NCBI GenBank assembly: GCA_000720535.1
Contig: JOAZ01000001.1
Location: forward strand, 248,001 to 312,000
Source: Streptomyces halstedii
GTDB taxonomy: Bacteria > Actinomycetota > Actinomycetes > Streptomycetales > Streptomycetaceae
DNA: 64,000 bases
Direction of reading: 5' to 3'
Of this stretch, positions 18,285 to 26,987 are shown piece by piece. Made by a program: the position numbers and the translations under genes. Every line of letters starts with the position of its first letter. The first letter of the stretch is position 1. Below the pieces are notes generated by a model. It ran no database searches and was not told where the DNA came from. It saw nothing but the letters and a program-made list of their open reading frames with translations.

Positions 18285-21200
18285 ATGTCACAGAAGCGCA
18301 CGTCGAGACGCTCGTCCGGGCCGGTGGACCCGCAGGTCCTCATGGGCAGCCCGGAAGCACTCCGGAGGCAGCTGTCCGAACTCCTCGGTACGGAGCTCGG
18401 GGTCGGGCACCAGGACGCCAACCTGTTCGAACTAGGCCTCCAGTCACTCCAGTTGATGCAGTTCGTCAACCGGCTCAACCGGGCGGGTGTGCGCGCCGAC
18501 TTCTCGCTGATGGCCCAGGACGCCCGCCTGTCACGCTGGTACGAGCTGCTCAGCGGCGAACTCGGCGAGACGGACGGCGGGGGCGGCCCCGCCGCACCGC
18601 CCGCCGCGCCCCGCGTCGACGGCCGGGATCCTTTCCCCCTGACGCCCGTTCAGCAGGCCTACTGGATCGGCCGGGAGGACGGCAGACCGCTCGGCGGCGT
18701 CGGCTGCCACGCCTACCTGGAGTTCGACGCGCCGCACGTCGACGCCGACCGGCTGGAGACCGCCGTACGGGCCCTGATGCGGCGTCACCCGATGCTGCGC
18801 GCCCTCTTCCTGGACGACGCGACCCAACGCGTGCTCGACACCTCGCCCTGGCCGGGACTCACCGTCCACCGCCACGAGGACCCGGCCGACGCCGCCCGCG
18901 CGCTGGAGACCGTGCGCGAGACCCTGTCCCACCGACGCCCGGACGTGGCCCGGGGCGACGTCATGGACGTCCAGCTGAGCCACCTCCCCGACGGCGGACA
19001 CCGCATCCACCTGGACGTGGACCTGCTCGCCGCCGACGTCCACAGCGTCCGGGTGATCCTGGCCGACCTGGCCGCGCTCTACGAGGACCCCCACGCGCCC
19101 GGGGAGCCGGCCTACGGCTTCGCGCAGTACCTGGCGGACCGCTCGGCGGCCGGCCACGACGCCGGGGCCGAACGCGCGAAGGAGTACTGGGCCAAGCGGC
19201 TGCCCGGACTGCCCGGCGGCCCGGCGCTGCCGCTCCAGGCCGACCCCGGCGAGGTCGCCGTCACCCGCTTCGTACGCCGCACCCGCGTACTGACCCCGCA
19301 GCGGTGGGCGGTGCTGCGGCGCCGGGCGTCCGAGCACGGCCTCACCCCGTCCGTGGTGGTCGCCGCCGCCTTCGCCGAGGTCCTCGCACGGTGGAGCGGC
19401 GAGCGGCACTTCCTGCTCAACCTCCCCTTGTTCGACCGCGACCACGAGGCGCACCCGGACGTCGGGGGCGTCGTCGCCGACTTCACCAGCCTGATCCTGC
19501 TGGAGGTGGACCTCACCCGGGGCGCCGGCTTCGCCGAGCGGGCCCGGGCCCTCCAGGAGCGCCTGCACGAGGACGTCGGCCACGCCGCGTACTCCGGTGT
19601 GGACGTGCTGCGCGACTTCATCAGGGCCGATGTCGAGGCCCCCCGCGCCGCCCCGGTGGTCTTCGCCTGCAACGTGGACGCGCCGCTGGTCCCCGACGCC
19701 TTCGCGGAGCTCTTCGGCGACGTGACCTGGATGGTGTCCCAGACCCCGCAGGTCTGGCTGGACTGCCAGGTCTACCGCACCCGGGACGACGGCCTGCTGC
19801 TGGCCTGGGACGCGGTGGACGAGCTGTTCCCGCCGGGGATGCTCGACACGATGCTCGACGCCTGCGCCACCCTGCTGGGGGAGCTGACGGTGACGGACTG
19901 GGGCGGCGCACCGGAACTCCGGCTCCCCGCCGCCCAGCGCCACCGCCGTGACGAGGTGAACCGCGTGCCCCGCGCGCACAGCGGACGGCTGCTGCACGAG
20001 GCGTTCTTCGCCCGCGCCCGCGAGCGGGCCGACGCGCCGGCCCTGCTCTGGGGCGACGGCGGCGACGGCGGCGACGGCGGCCCCGGGCCGCGCTGCGGCA
20101 CGGGCGACGGCCCCGGCGGCACGCTCACCCACGGAGAGCTCGCGGACCGCGCCCTGCGCATCGCCGGGAGCCTGGCGCGGCGCGGGGTCTGCCGGGGCGC
20201 CCCGGTCGTCGTCACCGCCCCCAAGGGCCCCGACCAGATAGCCGCGGTGCTCGGCGTGCTGGCCGCCGGAGGCACCTACGTCCCCATCGGCGTCGACCAG
20301 CCCGCCGAGCGCCGCGAGCGGATGCTCGCCCTGAGCGGCGCCCGACTGGTCCTCGACGGCAGCCAGAGCCGGCCGCCGGACCGGCCAGGCACCGAAGTCC
20401 TCCCGCTGGAACAGGCGTTGCTCGCGGCCCCGCTCACCGCCCCGACACGTGCCGACCCCGAGGACACCGCGTACGTCATCTTCACCTCCGGGTCCACCGG
20501 CACACCCAACGGCGTGGAAATCAGCCACCGGGCCGCCGTCAACACCGTCGAGGACGTCAACGACCGCTTCCACGTCACCGCCGACGACCGGGTCCTCGCG
20601 GTGTCCGCCCTGGACTTCGACCTCTCGGTGTGGGACGTCTTCGGCCTCCTGGGCGCGGGCGGCGCGCTCGTCCTGGTGGCGGAGTCCGACCGCCGCGACG
20701 CACAGCGGTGGCTGAGCCTGTGCCGCCGCCACGGGGTGACGGTGTGGAACTCCGTACCCGCCCTGATGGACATGCTCCTGACCGCCGCCGACCAGGCCCC
20801 GCTGCCCGGATCCCTGCGCCTGGCCCTGCTCTCCGGCGACTGGATCGGCCTCGACCTGCCGGGCGCCCTGCACGACGCCACCGACGGGCGGTGCGCGCTG
20901 GTGGGCCTGGGCGGGGCCACCGAGGCGGCGGTCTGGTCGAACTACCACGAGGTCGGGGCGGTACCGGCCCACTGGCGCTCCATCCCCTACGGCACCCCGC
21001 TGGGCAACCAGCGCTTCCGGGTGGTCGACGCCCAAGGCCGGGACTGTCCCGACTGGGTGCCCGGCGAGCTGCGGATCGGCGGTGACGGCCTCGCGCGCGG
21101 CTACCGGGGCGACCCCGCGCTGACCGCCGAGCGCTTCGTGTCCGACCGGGGCGAACGCTGGTACCGGACCGGTGACGTGGCCCGCTACTGGCCCGACGGG

Positions 21201-22877
21201 ACCCTGGAGTTCCTGGGCCGGGCCGACCAGCAGGTGAAGATCAACGGCTTCCGCGTCGAACTGGGCGAGATCGAGACCGCCCTCCAGGGCCACCCCTGCG
21301 TGGCCCACGCCGTCACCGTGGCGCTCGGTGAGCGGCGCGACGAACTGGTGACGGCCGTCGTCGAACGGCGCGCACCGGCTCCGGCCCCCGGCCGCGCCGT
21401 CTCCCCGCGCCCGCCGCACGGCGCGGTGGACCAGGAACACGCGCTGACGGAGACGCTGCTGGCCGCCGTCCTCGACGGGCTCTGCGTCCCCTCGGCGGAC
21501 GGGGCGATGTGGCCGCCGCCGATCCCCGAGGAGCAGAAGGCCCGGCTCGACGGATGGACGGAGTACCTGGTGGGGCGCGAGGTCCTGGCGGGCTCCGCGC
21601 GCCCTCTGGTGCCCGGCCCCCGCTGGAACCAGGTGCGGGACCCCCGGCGCCCGGCGTTCCTGCGGGAGCGGACCGCCGGTACCCACCTGGAGCGGGTGGC
21701 GGACGCCTGGGCGCGCGCCGTGCCCCTGCTCACCGCCGTGGTCAAGGGGGAGGCCGGGACGGAGGCGCTCTTCGAGGACCCCGCCCTCTCACCGGAAGGT
21801 CTCGGCGATCTGCTGCCCGGCGTCCGCGCCTGCCTCGCCGACGTCGCGCGGGAGCTGTCGGGACCGGCACGGGACGGGACGGGCCCGCTGGCCGTCGCCG
21901 AATGGGGCGCCATGGGCGGCAGGAACGCCGACCGGCTCTTCGAGGACCTCGACCCGGACAGCGTGATCTACACCCTGCTCGCCCCGTCGGCCGCCGAACT
22001 GGCCTCCGCCGAAGCCCGGTTGGCGACCTCGCGGCACACCGTGCGGATGGCGCTGCGGGACGCGTCGGCCGTCCCCGAGGCGTATCTGCACCGCTTCGAC
22101 GCGGTGGTGGTCAACGACGCGCTCAGCAGCATGCCGGATCCGGACACCGCCGTCGCCGCCATGGCCCTGCTCGGCACCGCCGGCGGCCGGCTCTGGCTGC
22201 TGGCCCGGACCGAGCCCTCACCGCTCGCATTGCCCGGCACCACACCGACGCCCGGCACATGCCCCTTCCACGCCGGACAGTGGCTGCGGGCCCTGGCGTA
22301 CGAGGGCTTCGCCGACGCCCGGGTGACCCGTGTGGAGCCGGACCAGGTGGTGCTGATCACCGCCCGGTACCCGCCGAAGGCGCCCGGCCTCGACCCCGTG
22401 GCGCTGCGGGCCTGGCTCGCGGACCACCTGCCCGCGCACATGATCCCCGGCATGCTCGTCGCCCTGCCCGCCCTGCCGCTCAGCGGCAACGGCAAGGTGG
22501 ACCACCGCCGCGTCAAGGAGGTCCTCTCGGGCTGCGCCGTCCGGCCCCCGGAGAGCACCGAACCGCCCCGGGGCGAGGTGGAGGAGACCCTGGCCGGGCT
22601 GTGGACCGAGGTACTCGGCGGCCACGACGTCTCCCGCGAGGCCAACTTCTTCCTCATGGGCGGCGACAGCATGCTGGCCACCCAGCTGGTGACCGGTGTC
22701 CGGCGGCGGCTGGGGGTCGAACTGCCCATGCGCGCCGTGCTCAGGGCGCCGACCGTCGCCGGAATGGGCGCGCTGGTCACCGAGTTGCGCGAGCGGGCGG
22801 CCGCGGCGCCGCGCGGCACCCGCGCCGGCGCGTACGACGTCCACGGGCAGGACGCCTACGACGAAGGGGAGCTGTGA
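18285..22877 (+). CDS. NRPS1: ArCP-Cy-A(degenerate MT insert)-PCP, PchE-like
   Basis: 1530 residues. Order: aryl carrier protein with Ser54 in GLQSL; cyclisation domain with the DxxxxDxxS motif at 246-254 (DLLAADVHS); adenylation domain with A3 TSGSTGTPNG near 734 and A4 FDLSVWD near 778; an insert at about 1030-1380 between A8 and A10; catalytic Lys in SGNGKVD near 1402; PCP with Ser1462 in GGDSM. The specificity residues read D-L-W-N-L-S-L-V-W-K, close to the cysteine code of PchE/Irp2. The insert sits where PchE carries its methyltransferase-like epimerase, but its SAM loop is degraded (EWGAMGGRN). It should join salicylate to cysteine and form a hydroxyphenylthiazoline. GAGGA precedes the ATG. 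Confidence 0.92.
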   Translation: MSQKRTSRRSSGPVDPQVLMGSPEALRRQLSELLGTELGVGHQDANLFELGLQSLQLMQFVNRLNRAGVRADFSLMAQDARLSRWYELLSGELGETDGGGGPAAPPAAPRVDGRDPFPLTPVQQAYWIGREDGRPLGGVGCHAYLEFDAPHVDADRLETAVRALMRRHPMLRALFLDDATQRVLDTSPWPGLTVHRHEDPADAARALETVRETLSHRRPDVARGDVMDVQLSHLPDGGHRIHLDVDLLAADVHSVRVILADLAALYEDPHAPGEPAYGFAQYLADRSAAGHDAGAERAKEYWAKRLPGLPGGPALPLQADPGEVAVTRFVRRTRVLTPQRWAVLRRRASEHGLTPSVVVAAAFAEVLARWSGERHFLLNLPLFDRDHEAHPDVGGVVADFTSLILLEVDLTRGAGFAERARALQERLHEDVGHAAYSGVDVLRDFIRADVEAPRAAPVVFACNVDAPLVPDAFAELFGDVTWMVSQTPQVWLDCQVYRTRDDGLLLAWDAVDELFPPGMLDTMLDACATLLGELTVTDWGGAPELRLPAAQRHRRDEVNRVPRAHSGRLLHEAFFARARERADAPALLWGDGGDGGDGGPGPRCGTGDGPGGTLTHGELADRALRIAGSLARRGVCRGAPVVVTAPKGPDQIAAVLGVLAAGGTYVPIGVDQPAERRERMLALSGARLVLDGSQSRPPDRPGTEVLPLEQALLAAPLTAPTRADPEDTAYVIFTSGSTGTPNGVEISHRAAVNTVEDVNDRFHVTADDRVLAVSALDFDLSVWDVFGLLGAGGALVLVAESDRRDAQRWLSLCRRHGVTVWNSVPALMDMLLTAADQAPLPGSLRLALLSGDWIGLDLPGALHDATDGRCALVGLGGATEAAVWSNYHEVGAVPAHWRSIPYGTPLGNQRFRVVDAQGRDCPDWVPGELRIGGDGLARGYRGDPALTAERFVSDRGERWYRTGDVARYWPDGTLEFLGRADQQVKINGFRVELGEIETALQGHPCVAHAVTVALGERRDELVTAVVERRAPAPAPGRAVSPRPPHGAVDQEHALTETLLAAVLDGLCVPSADGAMWPPPIPEEQKARLDGWTEYLVGREVLAGSARPLVPGPRWNQVRDPRRPAFLRERTAGTHLERVADAWARAVPLLTAVVKGEAGTEALFEDPALSPEGLGDLLPGVRACLADVARELSGPARDGTGPLAVAEWGAMGGRNADRLFEDLDPDSVIYTLLAPSAAELASAEARLATSRHTVRMALRDASAVPEAYLHRFDAVVVNDALSSMPDPDTAVAAMALLGTAGGRLWLLARTEPSPLALPGTTPTPGTCPFHAGQWLRALAYEGFADARVTRVEPDQVVLITARYPPKAPGLDPVALRAWLADHLPAHMIPGMLVALPALPLSGNGKVDHRRVKEVLSGCAVRPPESTEPPRGEVEETLAGLWTEVLGGHDVSREANFFLMGGDSMLATQLVTGVRRRLGVELPMRAVLRAPTVAGMGALVTELRERAAAAPRGTRAGAYDVHGQDAYDEGEL

Positions 22878-22899
22878 GCACCGGAGCGTCCACCGGTAC

Positions 22900-22928
22900 G
22901 GGGCGGCCGGGGCCCGCCCGGCCGCCCC
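22900..22928. terminator. 12-bp stem hairpin after NRPS1
   Basis: Arms GGGGCGGCCGGG (22900-22911) and its complement (22917-22928) with a 5-base loop, 22 bases after the NRPS1 stop. The next gene on the same strand starts 180 bases later, so this may be an intra-operon attenuator or processing site rather than a full terminator. Confidence 0.6.
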
Positions 22929-23060
22929 ACGCGGCCCGTACCCACGCCCGTGACGGACTGGCGTGCTTCCCGCACGGGAGGTCCTGCCCGCCCTCGACCG
23001 GCTGGCCGTCCCCGCCCTGAGCGGCGGACCGGCCCCGCGACCCACCCCCTGACCCCGGAA

Positions 23061-23086
23061 GAGAACCCGGACAGAGAACCCGGACA
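23061..23086. repeat. two tandem copies of GAGAACCCGGACA
   Basis: The 13-mer GAGAACCCGGACA is repeated exactly at 23061-23073 and 23074-23086, with a partial third copy after it, just upstream of the salicyl-AMP ligase start. It may be replication slippage; a binding site is possible but unsupported. Confidence 0.5.
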
Positions 23087-23108
23087 GAGAACAGGACGGA
23101 ACGTATCC

Positions 23109-24707
23109 ATGCGAGAAGGCTGTGTGCCGTGGCCCGCCTCAACCGCCGCCACCTACCGTGCCCAGGGGTACTGGAACGACGACGTGCTGGGCCGGCGGTA
23201 CACGTCCGAGCCCGGCCGTGACACGCGTACCGCCGTGATCACGCCCACCCGGCGGCTGACCTACGGGCAGCTGGACCGGGCCGCCGACCGGCTCGCCGCC
23301 GGACTGAGGGGCCGGGGCCTGGACGCCGGTGACCGTGTCGTGGTGCATCTGCCCAACGACGTGGAGACGGTGGTGCTCTGCGTCGCCCTCTTCCGGCTGG
23401 GGGCGCTCCCGGTCTTCGCGCTGCCCGCGCACCGCACCTCGGAGATCACCCATCTGGTGAACACCGCGGAGGCGGTCGCCTACGTCTGCGCGGACCGGGT
23501 GCTCGACTGCGACTACCGCGTCATCGCCGAGGAGGTGCGGGAACGCACCGACTCCCTCCGCGAGATCTACGTCGTCGGTGACCCGGGCCCCTTCACGGCG
23601 CTGGCCGAGGTGGACGCGGACCCGGTGGAGCTGCCCGCGCCCCGGCCCGAGGACGTGGCCCTGTTCCTGCTCTCCGGAGGCACGTCCGGACCGCCCAAGC
23701 TCATCCCGCGTACGCACGCCGACTACGGCTACCAACTGCGGGAGTCCACGCGGCTGTGCGGATTCGGCCCCGGCACCCGCTATCTGTGCGCCCTGCCGCT
23801 CGGGCACAACTTCGCGCTGGCCTGCCCGGGTGTGCTCGGCACGCTCCGGGCGGGCGGCACCGCGGTCCTGGCCCCGGCCCCGACACCCGAGTCGTGCTTC
23901 CCGCTGGTGGAGAGCGCGGGCGTGACGGCCACGTCGCTGGTTCCGCCCCTGGTGCCGCTCTGGCTGGACGCCGCCGAGTGGACCGAGCACGACCTCGGCT
24001 CCCTGGAACTCCTCCAGGTCGGCGGCTCCCGGCTCGACCCGGCCACCGCCCGCGAGGTGCCCGAGGGCCTGGGCTGCACGTTGCAGCAGGTGTACGGGAT
24101 GGCGGAGGGCCTGCTGAACTTCACGCGCCTGGACGACCCCGACGACGTCGTCTTCCACACCCAGGGCCGTCCGCTCTCCCCGGCGGACGAGATACGGGTG
24201 ATCCGCGAGGACGGGCGGGAGGCCGGACCGGGCGAGGAGGGCGAGCTCTTCACCCGGGGCCCGTACACGCTGCGCGGCTACTACCGGGCCGAGGAGCGCA
24301 ACCTCGTCCAGTTCACCGAGGAGGGCTACTACCGCACCGGTGACGTGGTGAAGCGGACCGCCGGGGGCGACTTCGAGGTGGTGGGCCGCACCAACGACGT
24401 GGTCAACCGGGGAGGTGAGAAGGTGCCCGCCCAGGAGGTGGAGGAGCACCTCCTGGCCGATCCGCGTATCCGGCAGGCCGCGGTGGTGGCGCTGCCGGAC
24501 CCGCACATGGGGGAGCAGACCTGTGCCTGCGTGGTCGCGCGGGACGAGGACCGGCCGCCCGTCCTGCGCGAGGTGCGGGCCGCTCTGCGGGGGCGCGGCA
24601 TCGCCGCCTACAAACTCCCGGACCGGCTCGTCGTCCTGCCCGGCCTGCCGGTGACCGGCGTGGGGAAGGTCGACAAGAAGGCGCTCAGGGCCCGCCTGGG
24701 CGGCTGA
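23109..24707 (+). CDS. salicyl-AMP ligase (YbtE/PchD/DhbE family), first copy
   Basis: 532-residue stand-alone aryl-acid adenylating enzyme. It activates salicylate or dihydroxybenzoate and loads it on an aryl carrier protein, here most likely the N-terminal domain of NRPS1. Supporting motifs are the N-terminal EGCVPWP, the loop LLSGGTSGPPKLIPRTH, the LPLGHNFALACPG segment characteristic of aryl-acid ligases, YGMAEGL, YYRTGDV, RGGEKVPAQEVE and the C-terminal GVGKVDKK. ATG at 23109 is preferred; in-frame upstream sequence is low-complexity and lacks a good ribosome site. Its closest relative in the window is the partial ligase at 62.8 kb. Confidence 0.92.
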   Translation: MREGCVPWPASTAATYRAQGYWNDDVLGRRYTSEPGRDTRTAVITPTRRLTYGQLDRAADRLAAGLRGRGLDAGDRVVVHLPNDVETVVLCVALFRLGALPVFALPAHRTSEITHLVNTAEAVAYVCADRVLDCDYRVIAEEVRERTDSLREIYVVGDPGPFTALAEVDADPVELPAPRPEDVALFLLSGGTSGPPKLIPRTHADYGYQLRESTRLCGFGPGTRYLCALPLGHNFALACPGVLGTLRAGGTAVLAPAPTPESCFPLVESAGVTATSLVPPLVPLWLDAAEWTEHDLGSLELLQVGGSRLDPATAREVPEGLGCTLQQVYGMAEGLLNFTRLDDPDDVVFHTQGRPLSPADEIRVIREDGREAGPGEEGELFTRGPYTLRGYYRAEERNLVQFTEEGYYRTGDVVKRTAGGDFEVVGRTNDVVNRGGEKVPAQEVEEHLLADPRIRQAAVVALPDPHMGEQTCACVVARDEDRPPVLREVRAALRGRGIAAYKLPDRLVVLPGLPVTGVGKVDKKALRARLGG

Positions 24708-24717
24708 GCGCGCCGCC

Positions 24718-24774
24718 CCGCGCGGCCACGGGTGCCCCCGGCAGCCGGCAGCCCGGTCGCCGGCGGCCGCGCGG
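24718..24774. terminator. hairpin between ligase and convergent TetR gene
   Basis: Perfect 10-bp arms CCGCGCGGCC (24718-24727) and GGCCGCGCGG (24765-24774) with a GC-rich, itself foldable, 37-base loop, placed between two convergent genes. Bidirectional terminator is the likely role. Confidence 0.6.
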
Positions 24775-24794
24775 GCGGTCCGCCCCCCCCGGGA

Positions 24795-25463
24795 TCAGGG
24801 GGCGGCCCGCAGGAGGCCGTCCACGACGGCTTCGAGCCCCCGCCGGTGGTTGTCGGCGGTGGCCAACTCCGTCCATCTGCCGTCCAGACGGGCCAGCTGG
24901 GGATACTCCTCCGCGGTCAGCACGCGCATGGTCCGCTCGCGCTGGGGCGGGCTCCCGCCCTCGCTCCGGGCGCGCTCGCGGTTGAAGCGGACGGTCAGCT
25001 CACCGACGGTGTAGTACCAGATGACCCGGTAGGCGTACACGGCGTCCTCATGCGTCAGCCCGCAGCCGACCGCCGCGTCGATCATGCTCTCCACGAGCCA
25101 CATCGCGGAGACGCTCACGAAGCCGTCGGACGCCAGGACTTCGACGATCCACGGGCAGTCCACCAGGATGTCGTGGAGGGCCTGAGCGCTCGCCAGCAGT
25201 CGCTCACGCGGCGCCTCGGGCAGTTCGGGCCGGGGAAAGGCCTCGGCGTGCGCGTCCAGCAGGAGCAGCAACAGCTCCTCCTTGTCCCGCACATGGTGGT
25301 AGAGGGCCATCGGCGTGCTGGACAACTCCTTGGCCAGCCGCCGCATGGAGAGGTTCCCGGCCCCTTCCTCCCGGAGAACGCGCTGTGCGGCGGCGAGGAT
25401 CGTCTGCCGCGACAGGCGGCCCACCCGGCCAGGCGCGACCGGCTGTTGCTTCTGGTACTGCAT
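24795..25463 (-). CDS. TetR-family regulator, first copy
   Basis: 222 residues. N-terminal helix-turn-helix (about 20-65: ILAAAQRVL, LAKELSSTPMALYHHVRDKEEL) and a C-terminal ligand domain with the distinctive IWYYTVGE segment. The second TetR at 50.6 kb shares both this segment and the flanking layout, so they belong to one subfamily. The ATG at 25463 is chosen because the HTH begins about 20 residues later. Probably a ligand-responsive repressor for the NRPS/ligase region or for a transporter. No operator like the one at 51474 was found near it. Confidence 0.85.
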   Translation of the reverse strand: MQYQKQQPVAPGRVGRLSRQTILAAAQRVLREEGAGNLSMRRLAKELSSTPMALYHHVRDKEELLLLLLDAHAEAFPRPELPEAPRERLLASAQALHDILVDCPWIVEVLASDGFVSVSAMWLVESMIDAAVGCGLTHEDAVYAYRVIWYYTVGELTVRFNRERARSEGGSPPQRERTMRVLTAEEYPQLARLDGRWTELATADNHRRGLEAVVDGLLRAAP

Positions 25464-25715
25464 GCGTCCAGCTTTCTCTGTTCCAGGCCCGACCGGGCCC
25501 ACGCACCACCGACCGAGGGCGTTCGCCGGGCCGTACGGCGGGGCGGAAGCGGGTGCGGGAGCGCCGGGAGGGCTCCATGGCACACGACCGTAGTCTCCGC
25601 CGGGGTGTTTGACGCCGCCGAGGAGGCACCTCCGTGGCCGGAGACGGTACGGGGGCAGTGCGGCGGACCGGTGACGGTGCCGGGCGGCGGCCGGACGGTG
25701 ACGGTCCGACAGCGT

Positions 25716-25807
25716 CCGTTCGCACAGCGCTTCGAGACCAGGCAGCCGTTCGCACAGTGCTTCGAGGTCGAGGCAGCCGTTCGCGCGCCGCTTCGAGGCC
25801 CGCGCGG
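25716..25807. repeat. three imperfect tandem repeats of about 30 bp
   Basis: Copies begin at 25716, 25746 and 25777, each starting CCGTTCGC and containing CTTCGAG. Spacings are 30 and 31 bases. The first two copies are nearly identical; the third has diverged. Each contains a TCGAG core, but the 30-31 base period is not the 11/22 period of known SARP sites. Confidence 0.55.
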
Positions 25808-26119
25808 CGACGGGTACCGGCCCCGGCGGCCTGACTCCGACGAGCGGCGAGAGGGTCCGGCGCCCGCTTCCCGAAGCGGTCGGCCGGCCCGGCCGGACCG
25901 ATCGGCCACGGGCTCGACCGGCCTGGTCAGGGCCGGGTTCCAGCAGGCCCGAGCGGGCTCCGCCCCGCACCGGTGGCACGCGTGACGGCGTCCACGGAGA
26001 AGGAGTTGGAGGATCTTGACCGGCCGTTGGGGCATGAGTGAAGCGGGATGACAATCAGCCATGCCGACGCTAGTGTGACCTTACGCGTACAACTTATGGG
26101 TGAAAAAGACGGGGGAAAC

Positions 26120-26272
26120 ATGCTAAGCCGATCTTTGCCTGATGGTTTACTCAGTGGCTCGGATGCGCGTGCGCCCTTGCGTGGACGTCCGAGCCCGCGG
26201 CGGCGGTACCTGATAGCGGCACGGGCCGTCGGGCGCCGCGAGACCCTTATGGCTATTTCATACAGGTGTTGA
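26120..26272 (+). CDS. possible 50-residue peptide, unknown
   Basis: A short frame begins at an ATG preceded by GGGGGAAAC and ends at TGA. It contains one rare TTA codon (GGT TTA CTC). The peptide is Arg-rich in its second half and matches no family I recognise. The frame can be extended upstream to 26048 without a ribosome site. It may be chance; the only support is the ribosome site. Confidence 0.2.
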   Translation: MLSRSLPDGLLSGSDARAPLRGRPSPRRRYLIAARAVGRRETLMAISYRC

Positions 26273-26609
26273 TCAGGCGAAGGCCCGCGGCTGATCTGTA
26301 GTCCCGTTTCGCGCCGGTGCGCGTGCGTACGAGCCCCTCCCGGTCGCGGTCGTCCGAGCGTCCGGTGGCCGGCGGTGTCGGCTTCCCTGGTGGCGCTTCG
26401 GGCTCCGGCGCTCCGACCTGACGTACCGACACGTCGGTCGCGCGTCTCGACCGCCCCGCGTGGCCGTCGCGGCACACCGATGGTGCGACCCCATTTTTTG
26501 GGTGTGTGGGCCACGAGTTTCGGCCCCTCAGCAGGGACATGCCTTTTCTGCCGACGATGTCGTGACCGGACGCATTCCCGATGTGAATGCCCTGGTCCAG
26601 AGGGGGGAC

Positions 26610-26930
26610 ATGAATAGCTCTTACCGCACGTCCGCTCCGAAAGAGCGGCGCGGTTCCCTCGGTGGCGCAAACGGACTTGACGCCTCCGACATTTCTACCA
26701 CACGTGTGGTGTGCACGGAACTCGGTGGCAGGTCGATATCCAGCCGAATGGCAGATGAATTCCTGCCGACCTCCCGACGTATTCCGTCCCGCGCGAACGG
26801 CACCCCCGGCCCGGTGCGCCGGGCGGACGGTCCGGTCCCGGCCGGGGGCGCCGGACCGGCGGAGCGGTCCCGCGCCGCGCGTGAACTGAAGGAGACCCGC
26901 GCCACGTTGAAGTCCCTGCCCCGGTGCTGA
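26610..26930 (+). CDS. hypothetical 106-residue protein upstream of SARP
   Basis: ATG preceded by the strong site AGAGGGGGGAC and ending 57 bases before the SARP start. The protein is polar, with no membrane segment, no signal peptide and no recognised domain. Codon use in the first 50 codons is mixed and in the last 40 it is Streptomyces-like. It could be a small regulator or leader gene cotranscribed with the SARP. I do not recognise it. Confidence 0.4.
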   Translation: MNSSYRTSAPKERRGSLGGANGLDASDISTTRVVCTELGGRSISSRMADEFLPTSRRIPSRANGTPGPVRRADGPVPAGGAGPAERSRAARELKETRATLKSLPRC

Positions 26931-26987
26931 CGCGGGTGAGTCGGTACGGCAGCGGAACGGAACGCCACTTCAGGAGGCGAATGACCC

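Larger units (their letters stand above)
25464..26609. promoter_or_regulatory. 1.1-kb intergenic region between TetR and SARP
   Basis: No convincing family-assignable gene. The left part is GC-rich and contains three ~30-bp tandem repeats (25716-25807). The right part from about 26040 is more AT-rich and may hold promoters for the SARP transcript. Two short frames with plausible ribosome sites are listed separately. Confidence 0.45.

Noticed and set aside
17005-18291. Long minus-strand reading frame of more than 400 codons in the NRPS1 upstream region
   Set aside because: It is Arg/Pro/Gly-rich throughout with no domain, no ribosome site and the composition expected of an open frame in very GC-rich DNA. 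It crosses the repeats and the duplicated ABC start.
25716-25807. TCGAG-containing repeats as classical SARP binding sites
   Set aside because: Spacings of 30-31 bases do not fit the 11/22-bp period of known SARP sites. Kept only as a repeat.
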